Shown: positions 18,195 through 26,475, counted from the stretch's first letter. The stretch is DNA of 64,000 nt from Fimbriimonadaceae bacterium (GCA_019694835.1 JAIBBE010000050.1:1-64000), one strand, 5' to 3'. Notes: a model not told the origin generated them from the sequence alone. Program-made: numbers and translations.

Positions 18195-18367
18195 TTCTTC
18201 ACTCCTTGGTTGAGGGCGCGCATGGCGCGGACGTAGCCCCGCAGGATGCGGCGCTCGATGTCGGATAGGCCGCGCATCGCGCTGGCGTGGATGGTCGTCG
18301 GCTGGGCTTCGCCGGACTCGATGGCGAGTTGCCTGGAGGCGACGCTGAAAAGCAGTGCTGATCTCAT
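18191..18367 (-). CDS. Small phage protein, 58 aa
   Basis: 58 aa starting at the ATG at 18367, which overlaps the upstream TGA. It ends in a helical basic segment (RRILRGYVRAMRALNQGVKK). The 3' end carries AAGGAGTG, which serves as Shine-Dalgarno for the next gene. Function unknown. Confidence 0.65.
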   Translation of the reverse strand: MRSALLFSVASRQLAIESGEAQPTTIHASAMRGLSDIERRILRGYVRAMRALNQGVKK

Positions 18368-18639
18368 CGGGCGGACTCCTGGAGGTCAAACAACGAGGGG
18401 TTTGTGGACGGGGTGGACGGTGGGGACCACGACACGAGCCGTCCCATCACGCAGTCGTAACCGGCGATCCAGGTGATGCCGTGGACCTCAATCTCCTGTC
18501 GATGGGTTCGGAGGATCGCTTCGCGTTGGGATTCGGGGCACCCGGCGTAGCGGTCGTGCCTTCGGTAGCGGGCGGCGAAGTCCTCTACCGAATCGGCTGG
18601 GACGAGGTCGGACGCGAAGAGCTTCTGGTAGGCGGTCAT
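18364..18639 (-). CDS. Phage protein of unknown function
   Basis: 91 aa, soluble, no recognised domain. Charged helices alternate with a Cys in YAGCPESQRE. Part of the chain of 4-base overlaps. Function unknown. Confidence 0.65.
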   Translation of the reverse strand: MTAYQKLFASDLVPADSVEDFAARYRRHDRYAGCPESQREAILRTHRQEIEVHGITWIAGYDCVMGRLVSWSPPSTPSTNPSLFDLQESAR

Positions 18640-18875
18640 CGCTTGCCCTCGCGGCGGTCAAGGACGAACTGTCGGCCCCAGCTCATGCTCTGGTACTCAT
18701 GCTTGCACCAGCCCGAATTGCGGGACGGGTCTTCGATGAGTTCTAGGCAGTAGCCGGTGCCCGGCCATCTGTATTGCCGGAACTGGACGCCTGCGATGAT
18801 GACGCCTCGGACGCTTCGTTTGAGCGAGTCCTTGCAGGGCTCGTACGGTCCCTTGGTGATTCCGAGGACGCTCAT
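18636..18875 (-). CDS. Phage protein of unknown function
   Basis: 79 aa, rich in aromatic and cysteine residues (QFRQYRWPGTGYCLELIE, GWCKHEY). The three Cys and one His could bind metal, but no known finger pattern is matched. Overlaps both neighbours by 4 bases. Function unknown. Confidence 0.65.
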   Translation of the reverse strand: MSVLGITKGPYEPCKDSLKRSVRGVIIAGVQFRQYRWPGTGYCLELIEDPSRNSGWCKHEYQSMSWGRQFVLDRREGKR

Positions 18876-19237
18876 GGGGTCACCTCATCTGTAGCGAGCA
18901 CGAGAGCGGCCTTGGCCCCGGCAAGAACGCCCATCGGCGTGGCTAGGCTTTCGAAGACCGTCTCCAGCATGGAGTTCGACTCACAGACCTCAACGAGGCG
19001 GGTCAGCGCGTCGAATAGCTCCGGCGCGGCGGCGATCAGGAAGGCATTTGCCCGGTCCTCGTCGGTCACGTGCTCAGGCGGTGAAACCAGGCAGATGGCT
19101 CCTTCGCCAGCCTCGTTGCCCATGCCGGGCTGGGCATTGCCAGTAACGCACAGGGTCCCCGCTGGGATGCCGTTGCCACGGTTCGACACGACCACCGACG
19201 CCACCCATGGGCCCGGCGTGAATTTCACTTGCTTCAC
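18872..19237 (-). CDS. Phage protein of the FTPGPW...LIAAAPELFDAL type
   Basis: 121 aa. The opening KFTPGPWVAS and the later ANAFLIAAAPELFDAL form the signature of a small protein family very common in early regions of phages. Its biochemical role is not established. Overlaps both neighbours by 4 bases. Confidence 0.75.
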   Translation of the reverse strand: MKQVKFTPGPWVASVVVSNRGNGIPAGTLCVTGNAQPGMGNEAGEGAICLVSPPEHVTDEDRANAFLIAAAPELFDALTRLVEVCESNSMLETVFESLATPMGVLAGAKAALVLATDEVTP

Positions 19238-19461
19238 GGCGTCACCTTCGCGGTTGGGTACTTGCCCCGGATGTTCTGGGCGAAGAAGGTCCCGATCGAC
19301 TCCGCTTCGCAGAGCCCGTTTACCACGTCCTCCGGCACGTCTTCGTAGCGGTAGACCTGGCCTACCTTGGCGAATGTTAGGCGCAGGACGCGGCTCTCGG
19401 GGTCGTACTCGGCCCGGCTGATCATCGATGACTTGAGGTCCCGTGCAAGTAGTCCGCTCAC
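19234..19461 (-). CDS. KTSC-domain protein
   Basis: 75 aa. The pattern SSMISRAEYDPESRVLRLTF, YRYEDVPEDVV and a serine-containing ESIGTFFAQNI match the KTSC domain, a short beta-rich domain found in phage and Lys-tRNA-synthetase-associated proteins. Function of stand-alone KTSC proteins is not known. Overlaps both neighbours by 4 bases. Confidence 0.8.
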   Translation of the reverse strand: MSGLLARDLKSSMISRAEYDPESRVLRLTFAKVGQVYRYEDVPEDVVNGLCEAESIGTFFAQNIRGKYPTAKVTP

Positions 19462-19868
19462 GGGTTAGCCTCCAGTTCGGCTAGGGATTGGCCTAAGTGG
19501 GCAATGTCTTCGACTTGGCACTCGCCGTCGTCGTGGATCAGGTAGAGGCCCGCGACGCTGGATTCGATGGGGGCGGCGAGTCGGATGCCGTCGATGTCGA
19601 TGAATGCGCGGTCGTCGTCTAGGAACCCGACCTCATCGAAGTCGTACCGGCTGTAGATGCCGAACCGGCCACTCTCCAGGCGGTCCCAGAGGATGCGACG
19701 GCTACGGTCGCGGCGGTCGCGCTGGGTGACTCCGCGCTTGGCCTCGTAGGCCTTGGCGGCGAGTTCGCGCAGTGTCAGGCGGGGAGCCTGGGCGGCTTGG
19801 CGTTCGGCGGCTCTTTCGAGGATGGCGGCGATGTCTCTGGACTGTCGGTCGGACGGGACGCGGTTCAT
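19458..19868 (-). CDS. Phage protein of unknown function
   Basis: 136 aa. The N-terminal half is helical and basic (AAILERAAERQAAQ, RRDRSRRILWDRLESG); the C-terminal half is acidic and beta-like (FIDIDGIRLAAPIE). No family recognised. Overlaps both neighbours by 4 bases. Confidence 0.65.
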   Translation of the reverse strand: MNRVPSDRQSRDIAAILERAAERQAAQAPRLTLRELAAKAYEAKRGVTQRDRRDRSRRILWDRLESGRFGIYSRYDFDEVGFLDDDRAFIDIDGIRLAAPIESSVAGLYLIHDDGECQVEDIAHLGQSLAELEANP

Positions 19869-20128
19869 AGTTCGAACTCCTGGACTGGGCAGGCGTCAAT
19901 CGCATTGCGGAGGGCTTCGAGCATTCCCGCGAACGCGATGGCCTCAGACTCGGCGAGGCTGATGCAGCTTTGGGCGAGGATCTTCTCGAATTCCGTCGCC
20001 GGGGTGAGATTGGCGGCGGTTTCACTGAGATTGATGGCGAGCTTCTGGCACCGGTCGCGGTGGGCGGCCAGGCCCTGTTCAAGGGCCTTTAGGGTCTCGG
20101 TCGGGACGGCGGTAACGAGCAGCTTCAT
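19865..20128 (-). CDS. Small helical phage protein
   Basis: 87 aa, almost wholly helical, with a repeating hydrophobic pattern suggestive of a coiled-coil dimer (LKALEQGLAAHRDRCQKLA). No family recognised. Overlaps both neighbours by 4 bases. Confidence 0.65.
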   Translation of the reverse strand: MKLLVTAVPTETLKALEQGLAAHRDRCQKLAINLSETAANLTPATEFEKILAQSCISLAESEAIAFAGMLEALRNAIDACPVQEFEL

Positions 20129-20343
20129 GCCGTCACCTCGTCGACGATCAGCATTTCGATCTGCTCGGCCATCGCTTCCCTAGCGGATTCCGGGGTGCGA
20201 CCCGTGGCCGAGCCCAGCTCTTCTTCGTAGCGCGGGACCCAGGCCACGTAGTCCCATTCCCTGGCTGGTGTTGCGTTAGCGTCGTTCCACTCGACGCGGA
20301 TCTGCGGGATGAGGCTTTCGGCCTCTTGGACGCTCAGTTTCAT
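20125..20343 (-). CDS. Small acidic phage protein
   Basis: 72 aa, acidic. Predicted alpha/beta; no family recognised. Sits second in the leftward operon with 4-base overlaps on both sides. Confidence 0.65.
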   Translation of the reverse strand: MKLSVQEAESLIPQIRVEWNDANATPAREWDYVAWVPRYEEELGSATGRTPESAREAMAEQIEMLIVDEVTA

Positions 20344-20963
20344 CGGACTTCACCGATGGCCCGGAGGAAAGCTATGGCGAGAGGCTCTAGCGGTTCGCGT
20401 CCGGTTGAGCGGAAGAAGTCGACGTGGTGGCCGATCTCGTTCCAGAGGGCTCGGTAGGTCTTGTTGCCTTGGCCCAGCTCGTGGTAGTTGAGGCTGAGAC
20501 CGTAGGCCTTGCCGAGGTCGGTGACGGCGGTGCGCAGGGCGCGGAGTTCGTCGCGGGTTACGGCCTGGCGGACCTGGGTGAGCAGCGGGTGCTCGCCCTC
20601 GGGCTCGGCCTTGGGTTGGGGCTTCGGCTTGGCGGCGTCGTTGATCTCGATGACCTCCCTTGCCAGCTGGTCCCACCAGCGGGCGATGTGCTTGCAGTAG
20701 CCGGAAGCGGCGGCGAGGACAGGGTAACCGTTCTTCTCGATCGCGCGGCGGCAAGCTTCGCAGCTGCATCGGCACTGGCCGGTGCGGCAGTTGACTTCGA
20801 TGGTGTAGCGGGTATCGGGCCGGGTGAATGACCGGACGGTGGCGACGAGGACGCGGTCCTTTCGCTGGACCAGTTCGAGGGTGATCGCGCCGGACTCGGT
20901 GCCGGGCTTGTAGCCCGTGGAGTAGGGCTTGTTGGTGATCGGGTTGGTTGCGGCTAATGCCAT
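20340..20963 (-). CDS. SWIM-type zinc-finger phage protein
   Basis: 207 aa. CRCSCEACRR followed by YCKHIARWW gives the CxC...CxH arrangement of SWIM zinc fingers, which bind DNA or proteins. A Pro/Lys/Glu linker (PKPQPKAEPEGE) separates it from a helical C-terminal half. It is the first gene of the leftward operon, has a good Shine-Dalgarno (GGAGG) and lies 40 bases downstream of the predicted transcription start. It is probably the first protein made from the leftward early promoter. Confidence 0.75.
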   Translation of the reverse strand: MALAATNPITNKPYSTGYKPGTESGAITLELVQRKDRVLVATVRSFTRPDTRYTIEVNCRTGQCRCSCEACRRAIEKNGYPVLAAASGYCKHIARWWDQLAREVIEINDAAKPKPQPKAEPEGEHPLLTQVRQAVTRDELRALRTAVTDLGKAYGLSLNYHELGQGNKTYRALWNEIGHHVDFFRSTGREPLEPLAIAFLRAIGEVR

Positions 20964-20981
20964 CTGCTGATTCCTCCGTTT

Positions 20982-21061
20982 TGTCGGGTTTGTCGGAACC
21001 CGTAAGAGAATTATAGCATAATCTGTCGGAAAATCAAGGGATTGGCGACATATTTACGACA
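20982..21061. promoter_or_regulatory. TGTCG operator cluster at the leftward early promoter
   Basis: Five half-sites: TGTCG at 20982, 20991 and 21024, and CGACA at 21046 and 21057. The same half-sites occur at 24181-24228 beside the repressor gene, so both are likely bound by the S24 repressor. Confidence 0.75.
21010..21037 (-). promoter_or_regulatory. Sigma70-type leftward early promoter
   Basis: On the minus strand: -35 TTGATT (21037-21032), 16-base spacer, -10 TATAAT (21015-21010). The spacer contains a TGTCG half-site, so repressor binding would block it. It drives the operon 20963 to 15358. Confidence 0.8.
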
Positions 21062-21091
21062 AAAAATTTCCGGTGGCACTTTTCGAGCCTG

Positions 21092-21889
21092 ATGTACACT
21101 CCCGTTGAGATGGTTACTGCACTTATTGCTGGTCTCGTGATGCAGGCTCAGCAGAAGGACATTCTTGCCGGGGTATGGCGCGCGGGAACCGGCCAGGTCT
21201 ACGAGTGCTACTCGGGGTCGGGCGCGGTCTTTGCCAAGGGAGAGCGGTTCGGGTATCTGGACAAAATCGGCAAAGTGCCCAATGGGAGCTACCTCGGGTT
21301 CTGGGCAACCTACGCGGCTCCGACAGCGGTTGTGTCCACGGGCGGGCTTCGAGGAGGCGCGTCACCTTCGGAGCGGACTCCTGGGCCAGACGGTCTTGTC
21401 CGTGGGCTTGGCCGGGCGTATCAGGGAACGTGGCGAGCGGTCCTGAGTAAGTTCGACGACCGGGGTTACCCGGTTGAGGCGCGACTTGAGGTCCAGGCGC
21501 TCAATGAAGGCGAGCCCACCCGGACCACTTTAACCCACGTCTGCGACATCGGCGAAGCAAGAATCGAGGGGGTTTACCACGCGGACAGCATTCGGCTGGA
21601 GGTGGCCCGTAAATCACGGTTCGCCCTGGTTGGCAAACTGCGTTGCTTCGGCAGGGACTACGTCATTCGCAGCGATTCTCTGAGTTCGTTGCCCAGTTTT
21701 GAAATGCAGAATCCTGGCAACGGCGCGCGCGTTGGAACGCTGTACGCGCTCTGGAATCCTACGGGCGGCGTCATTGACCAGCTATCCACGGGCAAGAAGT
21801 TGCCAACGGACCGAGTGCTCGTGTGCATTGAGGCGGAAGACAGCAAGCAGAAAGCCCCGATCGTGCGCAACCTGGTCCTGTCGAAGTAG
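21092..21889 (+). CDS. Possible exported protein, candidate lysogenic conversion gene
   Basis: 265 aa. The N-terminus has a hydrophobic stretch (MVTALIAGLVMQAQQ) that may be a signal peptide. The rest is soluble, beta-rich and of no recognised family. It is transcribed away from the leftward operon out of the operator region and is alone between that region and convergent minus-strand genes. A role expressed from the lysogen is plausible but unproven. Confidence 0.65.
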   Translation: MYTPVEMVTALIAGLVMQAQQKDILAGVWRAGTGQVYECYSGSGAVFAKGERFGYLDKIGKVPNGSYLGFWATYAAPTAVVSTGGLRGGASPSERTPGPDGLVRGLGRAYQGTWRAVLSKFDDRGYPVEARLEVQALNEGEPTRTTLTHVCDIGEARIEGVYHADSIRLEVARKSRFALVGKLRCFGRDYVIRSDSLSSLPSFEMQNPGNGARVGTLYALWNPTGGVIDQLSTGKKLPTDRVLVCIEAEDSKQKAPIVRNLVLSK

Positions 21890-21951
21890 GTCCGGGCGGT
21901 GTGGTGATCTCGCGAGAGGCGGGGTTTGACCGGTAGGTCATAACGTTGAAA

Positions 21952-22434
21952 CTAAAGCCCGAGCGTCTGCTGGTCGATGCAGTCAGATGGCCTCACGATT
22001 GAGAGCTTGAAGTGCTCCATAACCGCTCCGGCGCACCCCAAGAGTGTGGAAGCCTTCCTTTTACCAGCACCGTCTGTCGTCACTAAGTGATCGCACTTAT
22101 ACTGAATGGCCGTTGCAATGTAGATGCTATCGGCGGGCTCGGTCGGGGGCACTTTTTCGCGGATGAGCTTCAGGCGCACCTCCCGAGCCAACCGGGCAAT
22201 GTGCGGGTCCACGTCAACAAGGGTGGCCCGACGACCGTCGCAAAGCTTCATCATCTCCTCATATGACCCATCAAGTAACTCGGAGATAACCAGGCTTGGC
22301 ACCACGGCAAAGACCTCGCCCTTGTCAATCTCCCGAAACAGCGCAGTGATCGCGCTTTGAGTAGCCTCGTCAAAGTCCTTCTTTTGCAGAGCGATGAAGA
22401 TGCATGAGTCGAGTAGCAGTTTGCGAGGACTCAT
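21952..22434 (-). CDS. PIN-domain protein (putative toxin RNase)
   Basis: 160 aa. LLLDSCIFIALQKKD gives the first PIN aspartate, VISELLDG the conserved Glu, and EPADSIYIATAIQYKCDHLVTTDG the two further acids (D in ADSIYIATA, D in TTDG). PIN proteins of this size are typically Mg-dependent ribonucleases of VapC-like toxin-antitoxin systems. It overlaps the upstream 273-aa gene by 4 bases, the usual toxin-antitoxin arrangement, although the partner is far larger than normal VapB proteins. Confidence 0.85.
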   Translation of the reverse strand: MSPRKLLLDSCIFIALQKKDFDEATQSAITALFREIDKGEVFAVVPSLVISELLDGSYEEMMKLCDGRRATLVDVDPHIARLAREVRLKLIREKVPPTEPADSIYIATAIQYKCDHLVTTDGAGKRKASTLLGCAGAVMEHFKLSIVRPSDCIDQQTLGL

Positions 22435-23252
22435 GCAGACTCTTCTCCCATCAGGAGCTGTACTTCATCCTCAGCCGCATCGCGCCCTAGCGTGGCAAAG
22501 AATTCGACAGATTTAGCCCAGGCATTGTCAGCTGCAGCCGGCAGAATCTCAACGGACGTCGCACACATTCGGATCGGCCATGGGGTTGCCGCGACGAACT
22601 CCTTTCGACCGTAAACGCGGACTATCTTCTTAATTCCAAGCTGCACCGAGCTTAATAATGCCTCGTCAAAAGTACACCGTATCCTTCTTGGACCAACTTC
22701 TGGGTAAATGGTAAAGCTCCACGGTTTTGTGTGCACATTTATGCCTTCGAGTATCCCAGTTACCTGCCCTTCAGATGTGAAGACAGAACCCAGGCGAGCA
22801 TTAATCTGCCTAACCAGATCCGAATCAATTCGTATAGTTTCCTTCGCAGTATCTATTATCGCAACATCATGTCTTAGTAGCTTAGCCACATCAGCGATAA
22901 CACTTAGAGCGGTGGCGTCAACACGCTTCTTGCCAGGAGAGCCCTGTATTTGAGAGAACACTGATTCGAGTCGGCGGATAGGGCGCGATGTCGGTTTAGG
23001 GCGCCTTGCCTTGGCTGAGGGTCCACCTGAGCGAATAGTTACGACTCGAAGCGTGGCCACAAGAGGGCTCCCCTTCTTGAGATTGAGAACCTCGACCCTT
23101 GAGGTTAGCGGATCGGCTGCAAATTCAGTAAGTAGCCTGATCATTGCGTTCAGCTGGCGCACGACATCCGGTAGCATCTCAGCACCTGCAACGTCCGAGT
23201 GCGACTCAATCTTGATCGTGACCTGTTCTGATTCCATGGCTGTACTCATCAT
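22431..23252 (-). CDS. Unknown protein coupled to a PIN toxin
   Basis: 273 aa, with no recognised family. It has a central helical region (DATALSVIADVAKLLRHDVA) and a C-terminal beta-rich region that ends with an acidic helix. It lies immediately upstream of the PIN gene with an ATGA overlap, where an antitoxin is expected. Codon choice here (many ATA, TTA, AGT and similar) is less GC-rich than in the flanking phage genes, which suggests separate acquisition. Confidence 0.7.
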   Translation of the reverse strand: MMSTAMESEQVTIKIESHSDVAGAEMLPDVVRQLNAMIRLLTEFAADPLTSRVEVLNLKKGSPLVATLRVVTIRSGGPSAKARRPKPTSRPIRRLESVFSQIQGSPGKKRVDATALSVIADVAKLLRHDVAIIDTAKETIRIDSDLVRQINARLGSVFTSEGQVTGILEGINVHTKPWSFTIYPEVGPRRIRCTFDEALLSSVQLGIKKIVRVYGRKEFVAATPWPIRMCATSVEILPAAADNAWAKSVEFFATLGRDAAEDEVQLLMGEESA

Positions 23253-23365
23253 ACGTCCACTAATACGACCTTACGTGTGGCGATATTGTGCAGTTTCCGA
23301 CGGGCTGCAGCCTGGGGAGCCCGATCTCGGGCCCCATTCTGGCATGTCGGCAGCGTCGTTGTGGA

Positions 23366-24178
23366 TCATTCAATCACCCACCGGCCGTCGGCTTTCTTCC
23401 GGGCGGTGAAGCCCCCGTCGTCACCCTCCTCGGAGTATCGGCCACGCCTGGCTTCTCGGCTGATACCACACACGTAGCCGACCATGTGCCACTCCCCGTC
23501 GACCTCGATGGTTGGATACTCGGGGTCGAACGCCTCGAAGCTGAATGAACTATCCTGGGCTCTGACGGCGACCTTGACCACGAACTCGTCTGACCTTCCC
23601 AGGACAGTGACGAAGCCGTGGCGTGGCACTTCCTCGGGCTGCACGAGAAGAAAATCGCCGTGGTGAATCTCGTCGCCGCCGCTGTGGCCGGAAACACGCA
23701 CTGCGAACCGCTCGGGACGGAACAGCCGCTCGCTGAACTCCACGAAGTCGTCTGGGTCGGCATCGGCTGACCTCAGTGGCGCTGCTGCAGCTCCGACGCT
23801 ACCCAGGATCGGGAAGGCGGCACGACCCGCAGCGGGGACCATTCCACGCTCACCGAGCGGACTCACTGAGCCCGTCTTCGGCGTGAGGCTGGATGAGGAT
23901 TCGGAGGGCGGCATCATTAGGCCGCTGGCCGTCGATCCAAGGTGGTGCGCGAGCCTTTCGACGACTTCGTCGTGCTTCTCGCGCCAGAGCTGGACGCGTT
24001 CGCTTTCCCACGCGCGCACCGTGTCTTCACTGACCGACATCAAATCGGCCAGCGCTTGCCTTGACCAGCCCCTGGCCAGCCTCAACTTGCGAATCCGTTC
24101 GCCGTACCCCGTGACCGGTCCCACGTCCGAGAAGTTTACGACGGGAAACCGGCAATAAATGTCCGGCATGACTAGCAT
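23366..24178 (-). CDS. CI-like repressor: XRE helix-turn-helix plus S24 peptidase
   Basis: 270 aa. Residues ~27-70 are an XRE helix-turn-helix (GERIRKLRLARGWSRQALAD, SVSEDTVRAWESE). From about 150 the S24/LexA-type domain has a Ser in GHSGGDEIHHGDFLLVQ and a Lys in DEFVVKVAV, the usual catalytic dyad. A flexible linker (about 90-135) with GSVGAAAAP probably holds the self-cleavage site. It would maintain lysogeny and be inactivated by RecA after DNA damage. ATG at 24169 is an alternative start; neither has a clear Shine-Dalgarno. Confidence 0.9.
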   Translation of the reverse strand: MLVMPDIYCRFPVVNFSDVGPVTGYGERIRKLRLARGWSRQALADLMSVSEDTVRAWESERVQLWREKHDEVVERLAHHLGSTASGLMMPPSESSSSLTPKTGSVSPLGERGMVPAAGRAAFPILGSVGAAAAPLRSADADPDDFVEFSERLFRPERFAVRVSGHSGGDEIHHGDFLLVQPEEVPRHGFVTVLGRSDEFVVKVAVRAQDSSFSFEAFDPEYPTIEVDGEWHMVGYVCGISREARRGRYSEEGDDGGFTARKKADGRWVIE

Positions 24179-24180
24179 TA

Positions 24181-24228
24181 TGTCGGAATCTGTCGTATAA
24201 TGTCGGTATCAACGTGATTATTCCGACA
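24181..24228. promoter_or_regulatory. TGTCG operator array between repressor and rightward early operon
   Basis: TGTCG half-sites at 24181, 24191 and 24201 are spaced exactly 10 bases apart, and a reversed copy (CGACA) lies at 24224. A TATAAT (24196-24201) lies between two of them and could be the -10 of the rightward early promoter. The longer element TGTCGGAAT at 24181 recurs inverted at 24220-24228. Confidence 0.75.
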
Positions 24229-24537
24229 CTTTTACCGGCGAAGAAGCGAGGCCCAAGGCGTCGCCTCGATCACGACTCGGCCTATCTCAATGGGCTGATC
24301 GAACTATGGCCAACTAGAACCGCAAAGGAAATCGCGTTGATTCTCGGCACGACTGACCGCACTGTTGAGCGGGATATTGCCGAGCTACGTCGCCGACAAA
24401 AAATTGGGACCCCCGGCCCGACTGCCAAAGGGTCCCTTTCCGATCTTTCGACCGGAGTGAATCAGCAGATTCCAAATAACGATACCACTCCGTCGCCTGA
24501 TGCCGGGGGAACCGGCGAGCCCGATGGAGGCAAATGA
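24214..24537 (+). CDS. Small helix-turn-helix protein, first rightward early gene
   Basis: 107 aa from a GTG at 24214. LIELWPTRTAKEIALILGTT with DRTVERDIAELRRRQKIG is a clear helix-turn-helix of the type used for sensing which gene programme to run. The C-terminal third is Pro/Gly/Asp-rich and disordered. The GTG is only ~13 bases from the putative TATAAT, so the mRNA may be nearly leaderless, or the true start may be further downstream. A Cro-like or early activator role fits the position. Confidence 0.65.
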   Translation: MIIPTLLPAKKRGPRRRLDHDSAYLNGLIELWPTRTAKEIALILGTTDRTVERDIAELRRRQKIGTPGPTAKGSLSDLSTGVNQQIPNNDTTPSPDAGGTGEPDGGK

Positions 24538-25774
24538 ATTGTCGTTACAGATTCAGACACTCACGAAGCGCAAGGCGCGTCTTCGCATGGCCCTCGTTGG
24601 CCCGACCGGTTCAGGGAAGACCTTTACCGCTCTGCTGTTCGCTCGCGCTCTGACTGACGGGAAGATCCTGGTGATTGACACCGAGCGGTCAAGCGCCGGG
24701 CTCTACGCCGATCAGTTCAACAAGGACGGTCGGGTGGACGTGGTCGAGCTTCCCGACTTCGCCCCGGCGACCTACGTCGAGGCGATCGAGTTGGCAGCCC
24801 GCGAGGGCTATACGGCGATCATCATCGACTCACTGTCTCATGCCTGGATGGGAAAGGACGGCGCGCTGGAGCAGGTTGATAAGATCGCCAAGCGCCAGGG
24901 CGGAGGCGGCAACACATTCGGAGCTTGGCGCGAGGTTACGCCGATGCACAACAACCTCGTCGACGCCATGCTGCTGGCTCCGCTGCACGTGATCGCCTGC
25001 ATGCGGGCTAAGACGGAGTATGTCGTCGAGACGGGCTCGAACGGCAAGTCCGCCCCTCGGAAGGTCGGACTCGCACCGGTCCAGCGTGACGGCATCGAGT
25101 ACGAGTTCGACATCGTTGCCGACCTGGACTTTGAGAACAATCTCATCGTCACCAAGACGCGCATGGCCGAATTGACCGGGCTCGTGGTCAACAAGCCGAA
25201 GGCCGAGGTTGCCGAGAAGATTCGGGCTTGGCTGGAATCGGGTGCCGAGGAGCGAAAAGTCACCGACCCACTGGAGGCCTTCCGGCTGTTCCAGCTGAAG
25301 GACGACCAGGCCGGGGAGGTCAAGAGCCGCCTGAAGGCTCACGACATAAAGTTCAGCGACTTCGTGCTCGAAGCCTGGAACGCCGGGGACCGCGGGTTCT
25401 TGGCCCTCTGGAAGCGCGTTCTAGCTCGAACCAGCGGGGGGGACGGCGAGCCGGGGGAGTCGACTACTGGCCCGACTGGGTCCTCGACTACACCGGATGC
25501 CGATGAGGATGACGAGCAGGGAAACTCCGATTCCACCTCTGCCGAGACTGCTCCGGCGCAAGTTGTCGATGCAACCCTTACGGCTGATTCTCTCAAGGTC
25601 TACCGGCTATCACCGTCTGAGCTTCGAAAGGTCCATGCAGCGGCGAAGCGGATGAAGGTCGACCTGGCCGAAGTCTCGCGTCGGACCGCCAACAAGGAGT
25701 TCGCGGCGCTGATGACAGCCATCGATCCCGAATGGAAGGCGAGTGATAAGGCTGAAGTGGCGGTGCCAGCATGA
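24524..25774 (+). CDS. AAA_24/RecA-like phage ATPase
   Basis: 416 aa from the ATG at 24524, overlapping the previous stop. Walker A is GPTGSGKTF, with LVIDTERSS after the next strand and IIIDSLSHAW as Walker B. The middle VGLAPVQRDGIEYEFDIVAD is typical of phage AAA_24 ATPases, related to Sak4-type single-strand annealing recombinases. A Ser/Thr/Glu/Asp-rich linker (about 310-355) leads to a helical C-terminal domain. It probably acts in phage recombination or replication together with the next gene. TTG at 24539, after GGAGG, is another possible start. Confidence 0.8.
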   Translation: MEANELSLQIQTLTKRKARLRMALVGPTGSGKTFTALLFARALTDGKILVIDTERSSAGLYADQFNKDGRVDVVELPDFAPATYVEAIELAAREGYTAIIIDSLSHAWMGKDGALEQVDKIAKRQGGGGNTFGAWREVTPMHNNLVDAMLLAPLHVIACMRAKTEYVVETGSNGKSAPRKVGLAPVQRDGIEYEFDIVADLDFENNLIVTKTRMAELTGLVVNKPKAEVAEKIRAWLESGAEERKVTDPLEAFRLFQLKDDQAGEVKSRLKAHDIKFSDFVLEAWNAGDRGFLALWKRVLARTSGGDGEPGESTTGPTGSSTTPDADEDDEQGNSDSTSAETAPAQVVDATLTADSLKVYRLSPSELRKVHAAAKRMKVDLAEVSRRTANKEFAALMTAIDPEWKASDKAEVAVPA

Positions 25775-26475
25775 GCGCGCTGCCGACACGAGAAACTGAA
25801 GCCCCGGAAACGGGGCTAGCCGCCATCGTCACGCTCGACGGCGTGGTCTATGAGGTCGACCCGGATACCGGTGAGGTCCTCTCGGCCCGCGCGGAGTTTC
25901 CCGAGTTCCGTGTTGACTCTCGCGAGCATGCGGACTGGGTGCTGGGCAAGATGATGGCGATCGACGCAGAGTTGGCTGCGATCGACACGGCTGCGATTGT
26001 GCAGCAAGCACGCGCGATCCTGGAGAACGCTGAGGCCAAAAAGAAAGACCTTCAGCGGCGGCGCGATTCCCTTGAGTGGCGATTCGGCCCGGAGCTTGCC
26101 GAGTGGGCCAAGTCTCAGCTCACCAAGACGAAGACCTGGAAGGGCTTTTACGGCTCGGTCTCGTTCCGTGCGTCGGCGGCGAAGATCAAGGTCGCCGACG
26201 CAGACAAGGCGGCGTGGTGGGCGCTGGGCGCCTGCCCCGACGCGGCCCGCGTGACGTTCGACCTGGCGGCGATTGCTGACCCGGACACGCGGCAGGTGAT
26301 CGCAGATCTTGCCGGTGAGCAGCGGGACGCGGTGAAGGCTTCGTTCCTCGTTTCGCTGATGCCGTCCGAGCTGACGGGTCAGCTCCTGGAGTCCTCGCTC
26401 GACATCGGTCAGTGGGGTTTGGAGCGGGTGCCGGAAGGTGAGACGGTCACGATCAAGACGGGGGTGAGCAAGTGA
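25771..26475 (+). CDS. Gam/Gp157-like host-nuclease inhibitor candidate
   Basis: 234 aa. A helical coiled-coil region (KMMAIDAELAAIDTAAIVQQ to KKDLQRRRDSLEWRFG) is followed by SFRASAAKIKVADADKAAWW, an arrangement found in the Gam/Gp157 families that bind DNA ends or protect them from RecBCD-type nucleases. Its place right after the recombination ATPase agrees. Assignment rests on pattern only. Confidence 0.6.
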   Translation: MSALPTRETEAPETGLAAIVTLDGVVYEVDPDTGEVLSARAEFPEFRVDSREHADWVLGKMMAIDAELAAIDTAAIVQQARAILENAEAKKKDLQRRRDSLEWRFGPELAEWAKSQLTKTKTWKGFYGSVSFRASAAKIKVADADKAAWWALGACPDAARVTFDLAAIADPDTRQVIADLAGEQRDAVKASFLVSLMPSELTGQLLESSLDIGQWGLERVPEGETVTIKTGVSK

